Of a DNA stretch of 64,000 nucleotides, positions 33,386 through 45,592 are shown piece after piece. The position numbers and the translations under genes are program-made. Position 1 is the stretch's first letter, and every line of letters starts with the position of its first letter. The stretch covers positions 42,842,001-42,906,000 of the forward strand of contig OX419757.1 of NCBI GenBank assembly GCA_948567375.1, written 5' to 3'. The notes beneath the pieces were generated by a model that was not told the DNA's origin, did no database searches, and was given only the letters and a program-made list of their open reading frames with translations. The DNA comes from Lunularia cruciata. Its lineage: Eukaryota; Streptophyta; Marchantiopsida; Lunulariales; Lunulariaceae.

Positions 33386-36089
33386 GTAGCCTGCAAAGTT
33401 CGTGGTAGTTACGGAGATTGCTTTGGTGTACAGTGTCATGAAGAGGACTACGGTCCGATCGTAAAGGACTTTTTGAACCGTCAACCTACGTACATGATTC
33501 ATATATACGCCTTAGAGTAACTTATGGGAGACGTATTGGTAGGCTGGAATGGTAGATGTGATGGCTGGTGGAGACCCTTCCGTACCAATTCGTGGTTATA
33601 GAGGTTGAAGGGATAGCGGCTTTTGAATGTTTGGTATCACCCGTGAACGGGTGGAGCGGGGCCGCGGGTTCCCTGGGGCTCGGAATGAGAGATGGACGAG
33701 GAGCGACGGGAGATGTGGGGTGGGGACCATGGCGAGGGAGGTCCTGCATTGATTGTCTGTGTAGAGGCGGGGCCAGGCATGGGTGGATAGGTGCGTTAGC
33801 ACTGTAGAATAGCAGGCAGGAAAGGAACGGCAGCTGCGACAAACACTTTTTGGACATTTGATTAGTTCATCTCATGATAGATTTCCGCTCATGGATGGAT
33901 TGTTTAGCAATGGGATTGAATCAAAAAAGCAAGGAAGAATGGTAAACTTACTGGTCGGACATGACGAGGCAAGACTTGTGCTAGAACAGAACGACAAGCC
34001 CAAAGGTACATAAAGAGATTGTAAATATATTCTTTAAACTCCAACTAAGCTGTGACGGAGACTGTAGTCTGATGACAGGAGAAGCACCGTTGCAACACAG
34101 GAGATAGATACAGGGTAAGAAAACAGGGGCGGAGCCAGACAATGGAGGAAGTTTCGAGTTGATCGCAGTAAGAATTCTATCGTGGCTTAAGGTTTAGCAC
34201 TGTGACACTGTACTATTAAGAGGTTTGATTTTTGAGTTGAATGCAGCAAATCGAGCGGGTTGTAAATTTATGAAAAGCAATATGAATATAAAGTGATAGT
34301 CTTCTATTATAGGCTTCAAGTTATATGTTGCGAATGTAGGGAGAGAGGACCGAGCACACGTTGACTGATAGTAGGAATCATTGGATTGCATAGCACTGGG
34401 AAGAATCAACATTTTGACATTATGTTGGCTATGGCGGACGAGCGTGGTACGCACTGTTAGTGCTGGACGTTGGCTATGGCGAAGTGATGGTGATTAAGAC
34501 TATGGTCACGATTGGGTCGACGAGAGAGCTCGCGGGGTAACCGCTTTGATGAAGGTACCTCTTGCACATCCTCGGTGGTCCATGCTCAGAGCGTATTTGG
34601 TGGAGAAATATGTCCGTGTCTATTCTACGATTTCAGGCGTTGAGACCTGTATTCTTTACAAAGATCATACTAACCGCGGTAGCGGTACATAATGCTCAGT
34701 CCACCTGACCTGAGCAGCCGATGTCAGTAGGCGCGATGCGCTGGCAGGTCCTCAATCGCTGCAACTTTGTCCGGGACCATAAATTTTAGAAAAAGTCCCG
34801 AGTCAGCTCGTAGTCGCGACACAGAAGTAAAGGGGGTTCTATAAAGCGAGTGTCCATTGGTCCGTCGGTTAGCTTCCGTTCAGAGATAGAACGGTGGCTC
34901 ATTCAGTTGAGGACTGGTCTCGAGCTCTCGCCAATGGCTCCTGTAATGTTCGCGTAGCGCACCTCCATGTACTGCCTATACGAATGTAAGTTACATGAAC
35001 CTTAAAAGTCGTGTCAGCTCGTCATGTTCGTCGAACACCGAATACTGTCAGCTGGGGCATTCAAAGTACGAGGAGCCGCTTATAAAGACTTCTGGGCGAA
35101 ATACTGGGTGGGAACACCGTAGTTTCACCACCATACACATACCGCTGATTTCACTTGATTCTTCTCGGTAGTGAAAGATCGTAGTGCAAGCCTCCTCTGG
35201 CCTCACCTTCTTCAGACTAAGAAGGAACATGCATTGTTCTCGGCTACAACCCGTAGAGCTGTTTTCGTAACGAGAACCCGCCCGTGGATTTGCTTAGTTG
35301 GTGACAGTTGGTCTGGCCTGTGTTCAGGATACGGAGTGATTCCGTGAAATCTGCGGTCTGTCACCTGCGGGTGTGGCGCCCATGAGTTCGAGTTTCGTCT
35401 TCACAGGTAACGATCTGATGCACTGGTCACTGAGCTCATCATAATATCGGATTTTCTCCTCTCTCCTTTCTGCTGGATTCGATCGTGTCAATTGTATGGA
35501 TTTATTCATCAAGAGTGTGTCATGAGCGCTGATGCTCGAATCCCCTGCATTTGCGTTTTATAGCTGCCCGAAATCGCTCTTTACTGATATCACTAAGCAG
35601 ACCGTCTGCTTAGTAGGCGATCCCAGCATATCTTCTTACTCTTGCTGACGCAGATTGAACTCTTCTTCTCTAGCCTGTTACTCTCCCTTTCACCCTTGGT
35701 AATGTTCATCGAGAGGTATTGTGAAGCTTATTGACACGAAGTCCTCTAGGCATAGGTCTGAACGTATATCGATATCAGGGGTATTCTTACTCACGACAGA
35801 GACTAGTTTAAAGACACAGATAGGTCTCCAGTGGTGCTTCGCTTCTCTCGAACTCTGGTGAATGCGTTTCTATCAGGCGTGGAAGCGCGGATTCGAATCT
35901 TTAGCACAAGCTTTCTGATCTTCGTACCTCATTTACCAGTTTTTCAGGCATCGTTTCGGTGAATTTAGCTGCTGTGAGCGCTTACCCAAGCGTGTTTCTC
36001 GAACTTCTCCGAGCACCGTCACGAGGTGCTGCTCGCGATCGCGAGCTTGATTTCCCCCCAGAGGTGACAGGAAAAGATACGCTGTACCC
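33386..36089. other. GC-richer upstream region of the GT34 gene
   Basis: There is no convincing coding frame. Several short frames on both strands in 33.5-33.85 kb and 35.0-35.5 kb follow from the GC content. The last few hundred bases should include the promoter and 5' UTR of the GT34 gene, but I saw no clear TATA box within 100 bp of the start codon. Upstream introns in the 5' UTR cannot be excluded. Confidence 0.4.
36012..36046 (+). promoter_or_regulatory. Stem-loop and 16-bp perfect palindrome before GT34
   Basis: AGCACC (36,012-36,017) pairs with GGTGCT (36,025-36,030). Directly next to it GCTCGCGATCGCGAGC (36,031-36,046) is a perfect 16-bp palindrome ending 43 bp before the start codon. 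It could be a dimeric transcription-factor site or a 5' UTR hairpin that slows ribosome scanning. Function is inference only. Confidence 0.35.
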
Positions 36090-37454
36090 ATGAAACGGAC
36101 AACGTCCACCTCGACTTATGATGTACCGGACTACAAAGCTCCTGTGGTTAAGGAGCACAAGATTCCGGTATTGAAATCTCCCACGGAGACCAAACCATGG
36201 CCAGCCGATCCAATAGCAGTAAGCACACGTGCAGAGGAGGATGGCCGACGGAAGGCCCCCGAAATGAAGTTCATGTATCTCGTAAGTGGATGCATGACGG
36301 TCTTGGTAATATGGGGCATTGTTCGAGAAGTGAGTTACAGGTTTCCACTTCTATTGTATGGAGAAGGGAACGTGGTTGACAAGGACGTCATGGAGAATAA
36401 GATGATACAAGAGATCACTGCCGCCAACGTAGCCACTATCAAGTTAAAGGACGATCCTATATTGAGTCGTTCAGGTCGGAGGGACGCGAGACGCTTTCTC
36501 GAGAAGTATCCTTACAACCTTGGGACCAAAATTTCCGATTGGGACCAGCAACGGCAGGACTATGCTGCGAGCGTCGTTCCGAAGAATACTGCAGGGTCTC
36601 GCATTTATCTGGTTTCGGGCTCTCAGCCAACATCATGTCCCAACACGATGGGTGACCATTACTATCTCAAGTTCCTCAAGAATAGAGTAGACTATTGTCG
36701 CCTGCATGGGATTAGGAATCATCTCTACAACATGGCTGATGTCGATGAAGGTGTGAACCGGTTGTGGGTCAAGCTTCCTGTTATCAGGTTTCTGATGCTC
36801 GAGCATGCAGACATCGAATGGTTCTTGTGGATGGACAGTGATGCTCTCATCACGGACATGAATTACGAGATTCCTCTGGCGAGATACAAGAAGCATAATT
36901 TTGTGATTACTGGAAGTAAGGATCGTGTGTACGACAAGAAGCAATGGTCAGGGCTTTCTACCGGTGTTTTTTTGATACGGAATTGTCAATGGTCTCTGGA
37001 CTTTCTGGAAGCTTGGGCGGTCATGGCTGACAAAGAGTTTGAAGAGAAGTGGGGCATTTTTCTCTCGGAACACTTGACAGAGAGATCGCAGACGCAGCCA
37101 GCTGAAGATCAGTCAGCTGCTGTGTACTTGCTCGCTAATGACCCAACTAGATGGTCGAGCAAGGTTTACATGGAGAAAGCCGACGATTTGAGTCGTCCCT
37201 GGAAAGAAGTCGACTTTATCAAGTTAAGCACCAGAGAAGGGAAGACTCTCAAACGGCCGTTCGTCAGTCACTTCTCTGGATGTCAGTCGTGCTCTGGCGG
37301 GCCCAATAATGCCACCATTGCCCTTTGCCAAGGTGGAATGGAGAAGGCGTTTAACTTTGCTGACAATCAGGTGTTATCGCGCTATGGTTACCTGCACCAC
37401 GATCTTTCTTCTTTCGCCGTGAGGCCTCTACCGAGTGGTGTTAAGAAGCAGTAG
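36090..37454 (+). CDS. GT34 glycosyltransferase (xyloglucan xylosyltransferase / galactomannan galactosyltransferase family)
   Basis: A 454-residue intact frame, ATG to TAG, without introns. The short cytosolic tail is Lys/Pro-rich. One membrane segment at about residues 61-78 (MYLVSGCMTVLVIWGIV) makes it a type II Golgi protein, followed by a stem and the catalytic domain from about residue 170. GT34 marks are EWFLWMDSDALITDM (DSD at 249-251, the metal/nucleotide-sugar binding DxD), GLSTGVFLIRNCQWS (288-302), DQSAAVYLL (340-348), VSHFSGCQSC (392-401) and AFNFADNQVLSRYGYLH (420-436). Family members add xylose to the glucan backbone of xyloglucan, or galactose to mannan. The tyrosine-rich block that seed-plant members have after the DQSA motif is not recognisable and that stretch is somewhat shorter, so the acceptor is uncertain. 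It is the only intact host gene in the window. Confidence 0.92.
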   Translation: MKRTTSTSTYDVPDYKAPVVKEHKIPVLKSPTETKPWPADPIAVSTRAEEDGRRKAPEMKFMYLVSGCMTVLVIWGIVREVSYRFPLLLYGEGNVVDKDVMENKMIQEITAANVATIKLKDDPILSRSGRRDARRFLEKYPYNLGTKISDWDQQRQDYAASVVPKNTAGSRIYLVSGSQPTSCPNTMGDHYYLKFLKNRVDYCRLHGIRNHLYNMADVDEGVNRLWVKLPVIRFLMLEHADIEWFLWMDSDALITDMNYEIPLARYKKHNFVITGSKDRVYDKKQWSGLSTGVFLIRNCQWSLDFLEAWAVMADKEFEEKWGIFLSEHLTERSQTQPAEDQSAAVYLLANDPTRWSSKVYMEKADDLSRPWKEVDFIKLSTREGKTLKRPFVSHFSGCQSCSGGPNNATIALCQGGMEKAFNFADNQVLSRYGYLHHDLSSFAVRPLPSGVKKQ

Positions 37455-39104
37455 AAGAAGAGGGACGATCGCCCACCAGAGCATCTGCTCTCGAGTATCA
37501 AGTGTCAGACTGTTAACTAGACAAGGTGTGCTACTCGCATCAGCACTGGTTCCCAGGATCTGACACTGTAATTTTGCTTTGTGGGTCTTTCAAGTGCTCC
37601 ATACAAAGCGGATTGTGTCACAACCCTCATTGGCCACGGTGACATTCGAGTTCCCGGAATTTGAAGGGTAACAATCATTCAAATCGATACGGAGCTTTCT
37701 CTGAGTGCTGCTAGTAGTGCTTTGGTGTAACTTCTGTGGAAGTGAGGGTATACAAAATTACTCTGCTGGGCAGTACCAAATCAACGGGTGGCCTGGTCAC
37801 ATGCTAGTAGTTTCTCCCATTCGCTCACATTCTTACCATTCGTTCCGCAAGCCTTGAAGGACCCCGTCAGTGAGGTAGGCCATGTACTTTTAGAAACCGG
37901 CCTATCAGAGAAACCTGAACTTGTACTATCTAGGAAGTAAAAACATCACGTTCTAATTTTTGATCCTTAGTTATGTCATCTGGAATGGATCGCAAGGCGA
38001 AACCTTTGTAGGGTGACTGAAGGCAAAGTTAGTCCAGCGCATGACCAAGTCGATCTGTCTCATTGAAACACTGCTCTCAGGACAGGGGATTTTCTCACGC
38101 AGGCATCAGCTGTTTGCACACATCTATTGTAGGTCGTCTTGAAGGCTTAATAGGTAGAATTCGCCGATTGTTAGCCCTAACGACAAAAACATGCATTGTA
38201 TAACAGACTGAAGCTCAGAAATGAGATGGCTATTCTTTTTTTGGCTATCAGAGAAACTTTCAAAAAATTTCTGGTCATTGGCCCGTCTGCGTGGAAAGGT
38301 TAAGATTTATTGTCCAACGAACACATTTTGGCTGTGTCTACACTTTAATGGACCAGCTTTGGCTGTAAATCGGAAGTCATTGCGGGAGAGAGCCCAGGGT
38401 GGAGAAGGTTATTTTATTCTTACATCTTCGCTCAAGACAACTTACTGTCTGATAGCGTCGAATGCGGAAGGCTATACGAGAACCCGGCCACCTGGGCTCT
38501 CACTCGTTGCTAATTGCGTGCGAATCTGCAAGTCGGATAGCTTTTAGGTACTCTTGGAGTCCTACTTGAGTATAAATGTTTACAGCATGTGACAAATCTT
38601 CCTGGTTCCCGGAACCTGATGAAGAAATTGAGTGCGTCGTTCATGGACTCGAGCAATAAGGGAAACCAAGCAGATCGAGTGGGCACCTAGCATGCTCCTA
38701 TCACCAATGCTTCTTCTAGGCATAACCCATGCGAAACTTTGCGAAGTCTCGGGTTGGATGTCAGCGGTATCAAGTCTCTCGAGCTACATCACCACATCCT
38801 CAATTCAGCAATCTTTACAAGACGGTACAGCTGCACTTACAGCCGTGGTTTGAAACCACTATGTGTCTCGGTTGAGACCAGATCATGGGTCGTATGCCAC
38901 GGGCTTCTTGCGCTTTAACGTGTGAAAGATGTATGAAAGAGGAGATTCAGTGTGCTATGTTTAGGGGAAAGAGACTCAACTGTATTGAAAGTCATCCTAT
39001 TTGGTTGCATGTAAGAACGGACAAATTATAGGGATATGCTCTCTTCCCAACAATCGAATAGCATGCTTTCATCAAAGTGATCACCTATCCGCCTGGAGCG
39101 ATAG
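37455..39104. other. GT34 3' flank and intergenic DNA
   Basis: This contains the 3' UTR of the GT34 gene, whose end is not defined, and then sequence with no recognised gene. A 108-codon frame at 38,221-38,547 has an ATG but no family motif and no similarity I can name; I do not call it. Confidence 0.35.
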
Positions 39105-39600
39105 CAGGCAAGGTCTCCAAATATAGAGGTATGTTGAGAGATCAATTTTTTGTTTCTTTAAGGTGACATGGAAAGATGCTACGGTAGGCAAGGTCTCCAA
39201 GTGTAGGGGTATGTAGTGAGATCACCTCTTTATTTATTTAGTTTCGTTAGAGTGGCATGGAGGGATAGATACATATGTTTGACACATTTGCCAGAAAATA
39301 CATATCATTCTAAACATCAAGGGTATCACTCTCACTTCCAGCATTTTAGATAACATATGTCCATGGCTCTACAGAACAAAGAGAATTGGCGAGTGCAATC
39401 TATAAGATAACAATCACCTTATGTGATGTTTCTTCAAATACTCTAATTGTTTGTAGACAATACTATTTACATAGCTCAGAAATCTTAGGGCAGATTCCTC
39501 CTCACGACCAGTGGGGTTTAGCTCCATTATATCCCTATGTCTTTTCCTTGTAAGGTTTGATGTGGTCTTCCCATCCTTCTTATTATCAAGCGCAAACCCC
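39105..39600 (+). mobile_element. 5'-truncated, decayed LINE copy with internal duplication
   Basis: This matches the LINE from about 29,955 to 30,400: the GRKVSKYRGM codons, the FDTF segment, the RAYHVRR-like segment, the 3' UTR (ggggtttagctcc in place of the palindrome) and cttgtaaggtttgatg. The first about 65 bp (ggcaaggtctccaa...atcacctcttt-like) occurs twice in a row, at 39,109 and 39,185. It is much more mutated than the copies at 13.6 and 22.9 kb, so it is older. Confidence 0.8.
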
Positions 39601-41814
39601 TTCTACTTCTTTTATCAAAGAGCAAGACAACTCACCAGTGTATTTCGATGAACAGTAAAAGGCACTGTGAACTAACATGATTATGAAAGCGAAATCCATA
39701 ATGTCAAAATACCAGAGAACACATGAGGAGGAATGCATTGCCTACAGAACAGACGGACTAATCCAGTTCAATGAGTAAGTTTAAGTTCTTAACCCTTCCA
39801 GAAAATGGTTCGTAATCTAAAACGGCTTGATAAGTTCATTTTCTCTTTGTCCAGCATTTTATAATTTTCTCACTAAGAAAGACGCAGTTCTTGTTCCTTG
39901 ACAATGATTACACCGCGGAAGAGAAAAGGTAAATCTTTCCCAACGTTTGATGTCACAAAGTGTGCTCTCGAAGAATGATAGCTTATTGTTCTTTCCGCAG
40001 AGTTGAAAGTATCTGAACAGCATGAGACTAGGCTACCAACATGGCAATATTCAATTTCAAACATTTTATTTTGTTTTTTTCTTCAAAAAAAATTTTAAAA
40101 AAATTCCACGTGTTTACAAAGATTCGTTCAAACTTACCGCGACTTGCTTGACAAAGAGAAAATGGTCTCCTCGATTGGAAAAACCATCTTCCTTGTTGTC
40201 CAAATTACTGAACCCAGATGTTATGTCATAGCAATAAGGCTACTTAGTGCTTCGCTGGGTCTTTCCTTGTCACACTCCCATGTGCATCAAAGAAGAAACG
40301 AACAGTCAGCAAGCAGCAGCAGCATTGCTAACGCTCCCACGTCTCCACAACAGTGAAAGAACTGCAGAACACACCTGGATCATCCCAGCAAAGTTGTTAA
40401 CTGTTCAAACTCCCCCGTCTCCTCACACCTCCTCCCTCTCCAAACCCATTCAACGTTTCGTGGTTGTCTGCACTATTCGATGAGCGAACTACCACTTTGG
40501 GGCTCACCGCCGTCTTCTCCGGCCGTCTCGTACAGTTCCCAACAACAGTGAGACGGGAACGATAAATGTTCCTGACGAGAAACACAAGTTTGTGGGAGGT
40601 TGTTCACTGGTAGTTCCCTCCAGTGACAATCTCTTCCAATATATTGGAGTTATGTCCTGTCAAGATATTTTGCTATCATCCCGAAGCCCATGATCGTATT
40701 GATGTGGTTGTACACCACTCTTCCAGCTATGCTGCACGACTTCTTGTGGAAGCAGATTCACTGAGTACTGTGGAGAAGGATTTTTGGTTTTAACCTCATC
40801 CTGGCAGATTTTTCCCAATGTTTTGTAGCCCCAAGTTTCGACCTTTGTTGCGCTCATGATGTGGTTGCCACTACTCCTGCAACAGGGGCCAACCTGATTG
40901 TTCCCGAGTGGGACAATTGTTGGTTATTCGTTAGGGAAGACAGGGAAGATTCTATCGCATGGAAGATGTGTCCTATACATCAGGTATTGATGATGCTGTC
41001 TCATCAGGCTTCTCGTACTCTTTACCCCTTAACAGACATCGCTGATAAAGCATAAACATCGCTTCGTACGCTATGCATAGGCAGGATTATGTATGCTTAC
41101 CCTCGCACGATCTGATAAAATAAGGGCAATTCACAATTTACCTCGCTACTTTCTCTTCAAATCTTCATCTTTACAGGCAGTACCTTCTTTCCAGTCATGC
41201 ACTTTAAATCTCCAACCTCGTCACCAACTGCGGATCCCAAACTCATACTTCCGTGAGGAAGACTCCTGATCAAACATTGAGCACCTCTGACAGAACTTCT
41301 GCTTTATCTTCCTCATAATTATCATCTGCAGATCTAGTTGAAACTTGTAGCTCATCATATAATCATACAGTACCGCACACAGAAGGGGTGTAGAGTCTCT
41401 TGAAGCTGTAAACTCTGGAAATCGCCGTTGTTTCTATCCTTTTGTTCAGAACCAGCTCAAACATACTGTACATTCTTTACTCGATTGATGGAGAACGAGA
41501 ACCTTACTTGTCAGTATCTGATGGGTGGAGATTCACAACAATCTTTTGTCATTTATGGGGAAACCATCATACCGAAGTAGTACATGAGCGTGCTGATTGC
41601 CTGACTCTCTCTAGATACTCAGAGCCACAGGGTGGACTTTTAAAGCTAATTGCTGCCCTTGAGTCATTGCCAGACAAGTACGCCTACTATAATAATCGAA
41701 CTAATCCTTTCTGCTGAGACTGAAGCATTGTGACCGTTTACTTCAATGGCCAAAAAGACTTTCTTTCTTCAAACCCCTCTGTCCAAACGTGTCCTCCCTT
41801 TTCTTATTGAAGAA
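39601..41814. other. Intergenic DNA; possible unrecognised exons
   Basis: Composition is intermediate and not repetitive. Short frames exist at 40,660-40,857 (minus, 65 codons) and 41,442-41,717 (plus, no ATG). Neither carries a motif I recognise. The CT-rich run at about 40,400-40,450 looks like a plant 5' UTR but leads to no clear gene. Confidence 0.3.
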
Positions 41815-42050
41815 GACATGTCAAATAGTCCATATCTTCATATAAATGTTAGGACATCCTCTCTCTTCTTCTTTTTTCAATCTATCTTCATATAAATTGA
41901 CATGTCAAATAGTCTATAGTCTATATGAGTGTTTTAAGTGGTTAAAATAGTCCATATCTTTATATACGTGCTTAGGACATCCTTTTTTATTTATTTCAAT
42001 CTTACTTCATTCAAAAGACATGTCAAATAGTCTATATGTCTATATAAGTG
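41815..42050 (+). repeat. Three-copy short repeat gacatgtcaaatagtc
   Basis: The phrase gacatgtcaaatagtc with a following tatat-rich segment starts at 41,815, 41,899 and 42,017. Intervals of 84 and 118 bp share gtt-aggacatcct and ttcaatct blocks, so this is an irregular tandem array with indels. Confidence 0.7.
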
Positions 42051-43984
42051 TTTGAAGAGGTTAATTCTTGGTAGGTGAATACGTTTTATTTGCTTAAGGT
42101 TTCATAATATTGCATACTAGACACTTACAAAACCTACAACAGAACTTGTCAACTGAGTCCTTAATATAATATGAAGGGAATCTCATCAGTGTAAAGTGTA
42201 GTAGAAACGTCAGAGCATAGGAGATAATTTTGGTGGTTTTCGGTTTTCAGTTTTCAAGTATATTCAAAGTAATATATAAACTTCCTAGTTTTAGTATTCA
42301 TATATGATAGTGGATATAAGCCAGTTCGAATTTTAATTTTCCAGCTCTCTCTTTTATATAAGAATGCTCATTTTATTATAATCTTGTTGAAGAACTTGAT
42401 TTAATTGAATAGGTTATTGATATTTTATATAGTTGCCTTGGATTTTAGATGGAATCTAAACTAATGACTTATTATTCATGGTTTTTTTTTCTAAACATTT
42501 TTCTTTCTCCAACACAGTCTAATTTATCCTATTTACAACAACTTTAAGCAATGATAAAAACCGACATAAAGGAATATAGTCTAACTTAAAATTGGAACAT
42601 AGAACGATCTGTATCATCTATTTATAAGGAATTTTATTTGAGAGCCTTATATACCTTGATATGAGTAAAGACTTAGACTTGAGATCTCGGCCGACAAAAT
42701 AAGGAAAAGAAAGAAGTTGTATAGACAAGGTTCAACGTAGAAAATTATCATGTGTGTTAAGTATGTCTTACTTTGTACAAAGATATGTTAAAATTGTATG
42801 AATACTTATGTTCTATATTTATCCTTTTAAATTTATAGATTGTAATGTTTCAACTTTGATGATTTTTTCTAGATAGTAGAGTCCGGTGTTTGTGAAGTCC
42901 TTTATTCAAGAGAAATTTTATATCTTAAATAATCTGCCAGAAAATTGATTTGCAATGGAACTTATAAAACTTCTCTGATTATATTCATGTATTTTGTATT
43001 ATATCTTTAAAGACTTTAAGAAAGTTCGAATTTATTCATCTTTCCTATAAATGTACATGCATTATTTTCCTTGAGTAAGAGTTATATATAGCTTTTTATA
43101 AGCTATTTCACTTTGTTAGCTGTTTGAAAGAAGAATTATTCAATCCAAAACTTTTTACTCCCACAGACTTTTGATAATTGCAACGTTTCTTTCATACCAT
43201 AATAAACACTTCATAAGAGAAGTACTTTAAGTCTAATTATATTTTTCATAGGGGTATGAAAAAAAATAATTCAAAGTGCCTTGATATCTTTGAATTTCCC
43301 TTTTTCCAGATTAAATTTTGTTTCAATGCTCCCTTCATCTTGTTTGAAGAAGAAGAAAATTCATGGCAGAATAAAATTATTTCATACAATGTAAAAAGTA
43401 CAATTAAAATCATTAAAAAACATTATTATCTAGAATTTAACAATTATTCTATATAATGTATCATGAATCTATTTTCAATATCTTGAATACACACAAGGAA
43501 TTGACTATAATATACTTAAATTCTCTAATATAGGCAAAGAAGAATCTATCTTATTTTTTAGACAGAGAAAATAGTAAAGATTAATTATTACATTACCACT
43601 TTTTATCATAATGAACAAGATTATGATATTTTTCCCCAAAGATCAATATGAATAATTCAGCAAAGCAAAATATAGAAGTATGAAATGAACTATGGACTAT
43701 CCATCTATATATATGATGGTTTATTGATTTTAATGCCTATATACATATAAGAAAATAAATATGTCTAAAATTTAGTAATTACATCATTCATCTCAAGTAA
43801 AAAGTGTATGCTTCTTTATCTTGTTTGCATATAATTTATTTCTCCAATGTATATCCTAAATCACTTTCTTATAGTATGTTCTTATATTAAGTATGTCAAT
43901 TTTTATCATTGAATAAGTTTTTTCTTATATATAAAATATTACTATTGAGGATCCAAATAAATTCAATGAATGAGTAATAGTAAT
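42051..43984. other. Very AT-rich stretch without a recognised gene
   Basis: Only short frames are present. Nothing identifiable was found up to the LTR that begins near 43,985. Confidence 0.45.
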
Positions 43985-44455
43985 GCAATGCTTGAAAAGC
44001 ATGTCACTCCATTTGTAGTGTCGTATCTAGATTGCTTGGACACTAAAGTTGCATTGATACTAGTTAGAGGTAATTCAGTAGTTTCCCATAGACTAATTTC
44101 AGATTATCAGAATTTTTTTTTTGGGGTATTGACTTCATGGTGAGGCCCACCGTCACTTTGCACCGTTCACACCGTCGAGTGTACCGTCAGCGGGACCGTT
44201 AGTGTTTCAGACCTAGCTCGAGTCCATGGGTATACTTTCAAAGTGCAGCTCTAGAGAGCTCACTTCTCTAATGTTGAGCCTTCAAGTTCCTAGCTATGGT
44301 GGATAGAGGCCGGTGAGCGTCACTTGGATTCTCTTAGCTAAAGTGGATGTGGCTTGACTGTAATCAATGCCCAATTGTTGGCAGTTATAGAGTGACGGAT
44401 CAAGTATTGATTTGAGTTGAGTTGATTTGAGAGTGGTAAACAATCTGATTACATC
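43985..44455 (+). repeat. 5' LTR (truncated at its left end)
   Basis: This is similar along its length to 53,083-53,520. Shared runs include ccatttgtagtgtc, tctagattgcttgga, gttagaggta, tttcccatagacta, gttgagcctt and gcgtcacttggattctc. The part corresponding to 52,947-53,083 is missing. Both copies end in a-atctgat, here followed by taca. Divergence between the two LTRs is considerable, so the insertion is not recent. Confidence 0.85.
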
Positions 44456-45592
44456 AAAGAAGTGAACTCAGGGGGAAATTGGATGCAAAAACTATGAGTG
44501 TTGGTGCAGATGGATTGCCGTTAGCTCAATCAAAGTTCAAGTTTTCCCTGGTGTGCAAAAGCTTGTTGCTTGATGCAGATTAGGTAGTAAGGCATACGGT
44601 GTGCGGAAGCGTTGGCCAATTTTTGAGCAAAGAAAAAGCAATTTTCAAGCAGCGGTTGTGATTTTGAGCTCAAGAGGTGAAGGCAAGACCACTTTGTTGT
44701 GAGTTGGGCTCAGAAAGTAAAAATTGAATATTTAGAGGAGTTTTTCCAGATTGGGAGGAGGTTCAAAGTGGCAAGAAGAAAGGCCTCATTTGGGCGTTTA
44801 GAGGCTTTGAGGCATAAGGTTGTGGGCTATGAGAGGTTATGAAGGCCAGAAGGGCCAGCAAGCCAGCTTGTTTGCGTGAGGCTAGCTAGTTTAGAGTAGA
44901 TCTTGGTCATTGTTTGGCAAAATCTGCCCATCCTACTAGATTGTGCGCAATAGGGTTTGACCACTAGATTTCTAGTGGTCTTGTTCCTAGATTGGTGCCC
45001 TAGCCAACTGGTCCACCTACACTTGTTGTCCTAGAGACTGGCCCACTATTATATTTACACTTGTAGCTTTGGCTAGGAAAGGCAATTTGATCATATTCTT
45101 GGTGATCCTGGTAGCTTAGGATGTAGATACAAACTTCTCTTATGTCAAATGCAAAATGGTAGTAGAGTCAGTCCCATATTGCTTTATGAGATGGAAGGTT
45201 TTTATTAAGATTTCTTGTGATTAGACCCCCTCCATTTTCTACTACCTCTTTGTGCACCCATGTTTGTATGAGGTGCCCTCACTTTTGAGCGTCAATGCTC
45301 TGGTGTGCTCTTGGTAGTGAATTTGGAGTGATAACCAAATAGACTACCTTTGTTTCTCTCTGGTGAGGTAGGAAGTGATGACCTACAAACCATGAGAGTG
45401 CGTGTTGTGATGGCAGGTTACAGGTTGCATTTTCTCCTAGAGTAATTATCTCAATTAGAGTTACATTAGTAGGTGGTCTTATGTGGGTATTGGCACTTGG
45501 TGGTGCTCGATTGGTGTTGGCACTTGGTGGAGTACTTGCGGTTGCAGTTTGTGGTTCCGATTTGCGGTTGCGATTGTGGTTACTTTATCATG
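44456..45592 (+). other. Leader between 5' LTR and gag
   Basis: About 1.1 kb with no recognised coding. No standard tRNA-complementary primer site directly follows the LTR end. A short tggcacttggtgg repeat occurs just before gag (about 45,490-45,535). Confidence 0.45.

Noticed and set aside
36090-37454. Transfer of the GT34 gene from another organism, because of the GC shift
   Set aside because: The GC-richer stretch extends several kb on both sides, and the protein is a normal streptophyte family, so a gene-rich island is the simpler explanation.
38221-38547. 108-codon frame downstream of GT34
   Set aside because: ATG present, but no domain, signal or neighbour supports it. GC-richer sequence gives open frames of this size by chance.
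41442-41717. Plus-strand frame, about 91 codons, somewhat protein-like
   Set aside because: No ATG in frame, no recognised motif and no defensible splice sites. It might be an exon, but I cannot support it.
41815-42050. Regularly spaced short repeats, considered as CRISPR-like
   Set aside because: Only three units, unequal spacing, similar intervening sequence and a plant nuclear setting; it is a degenerate tandem repeat.
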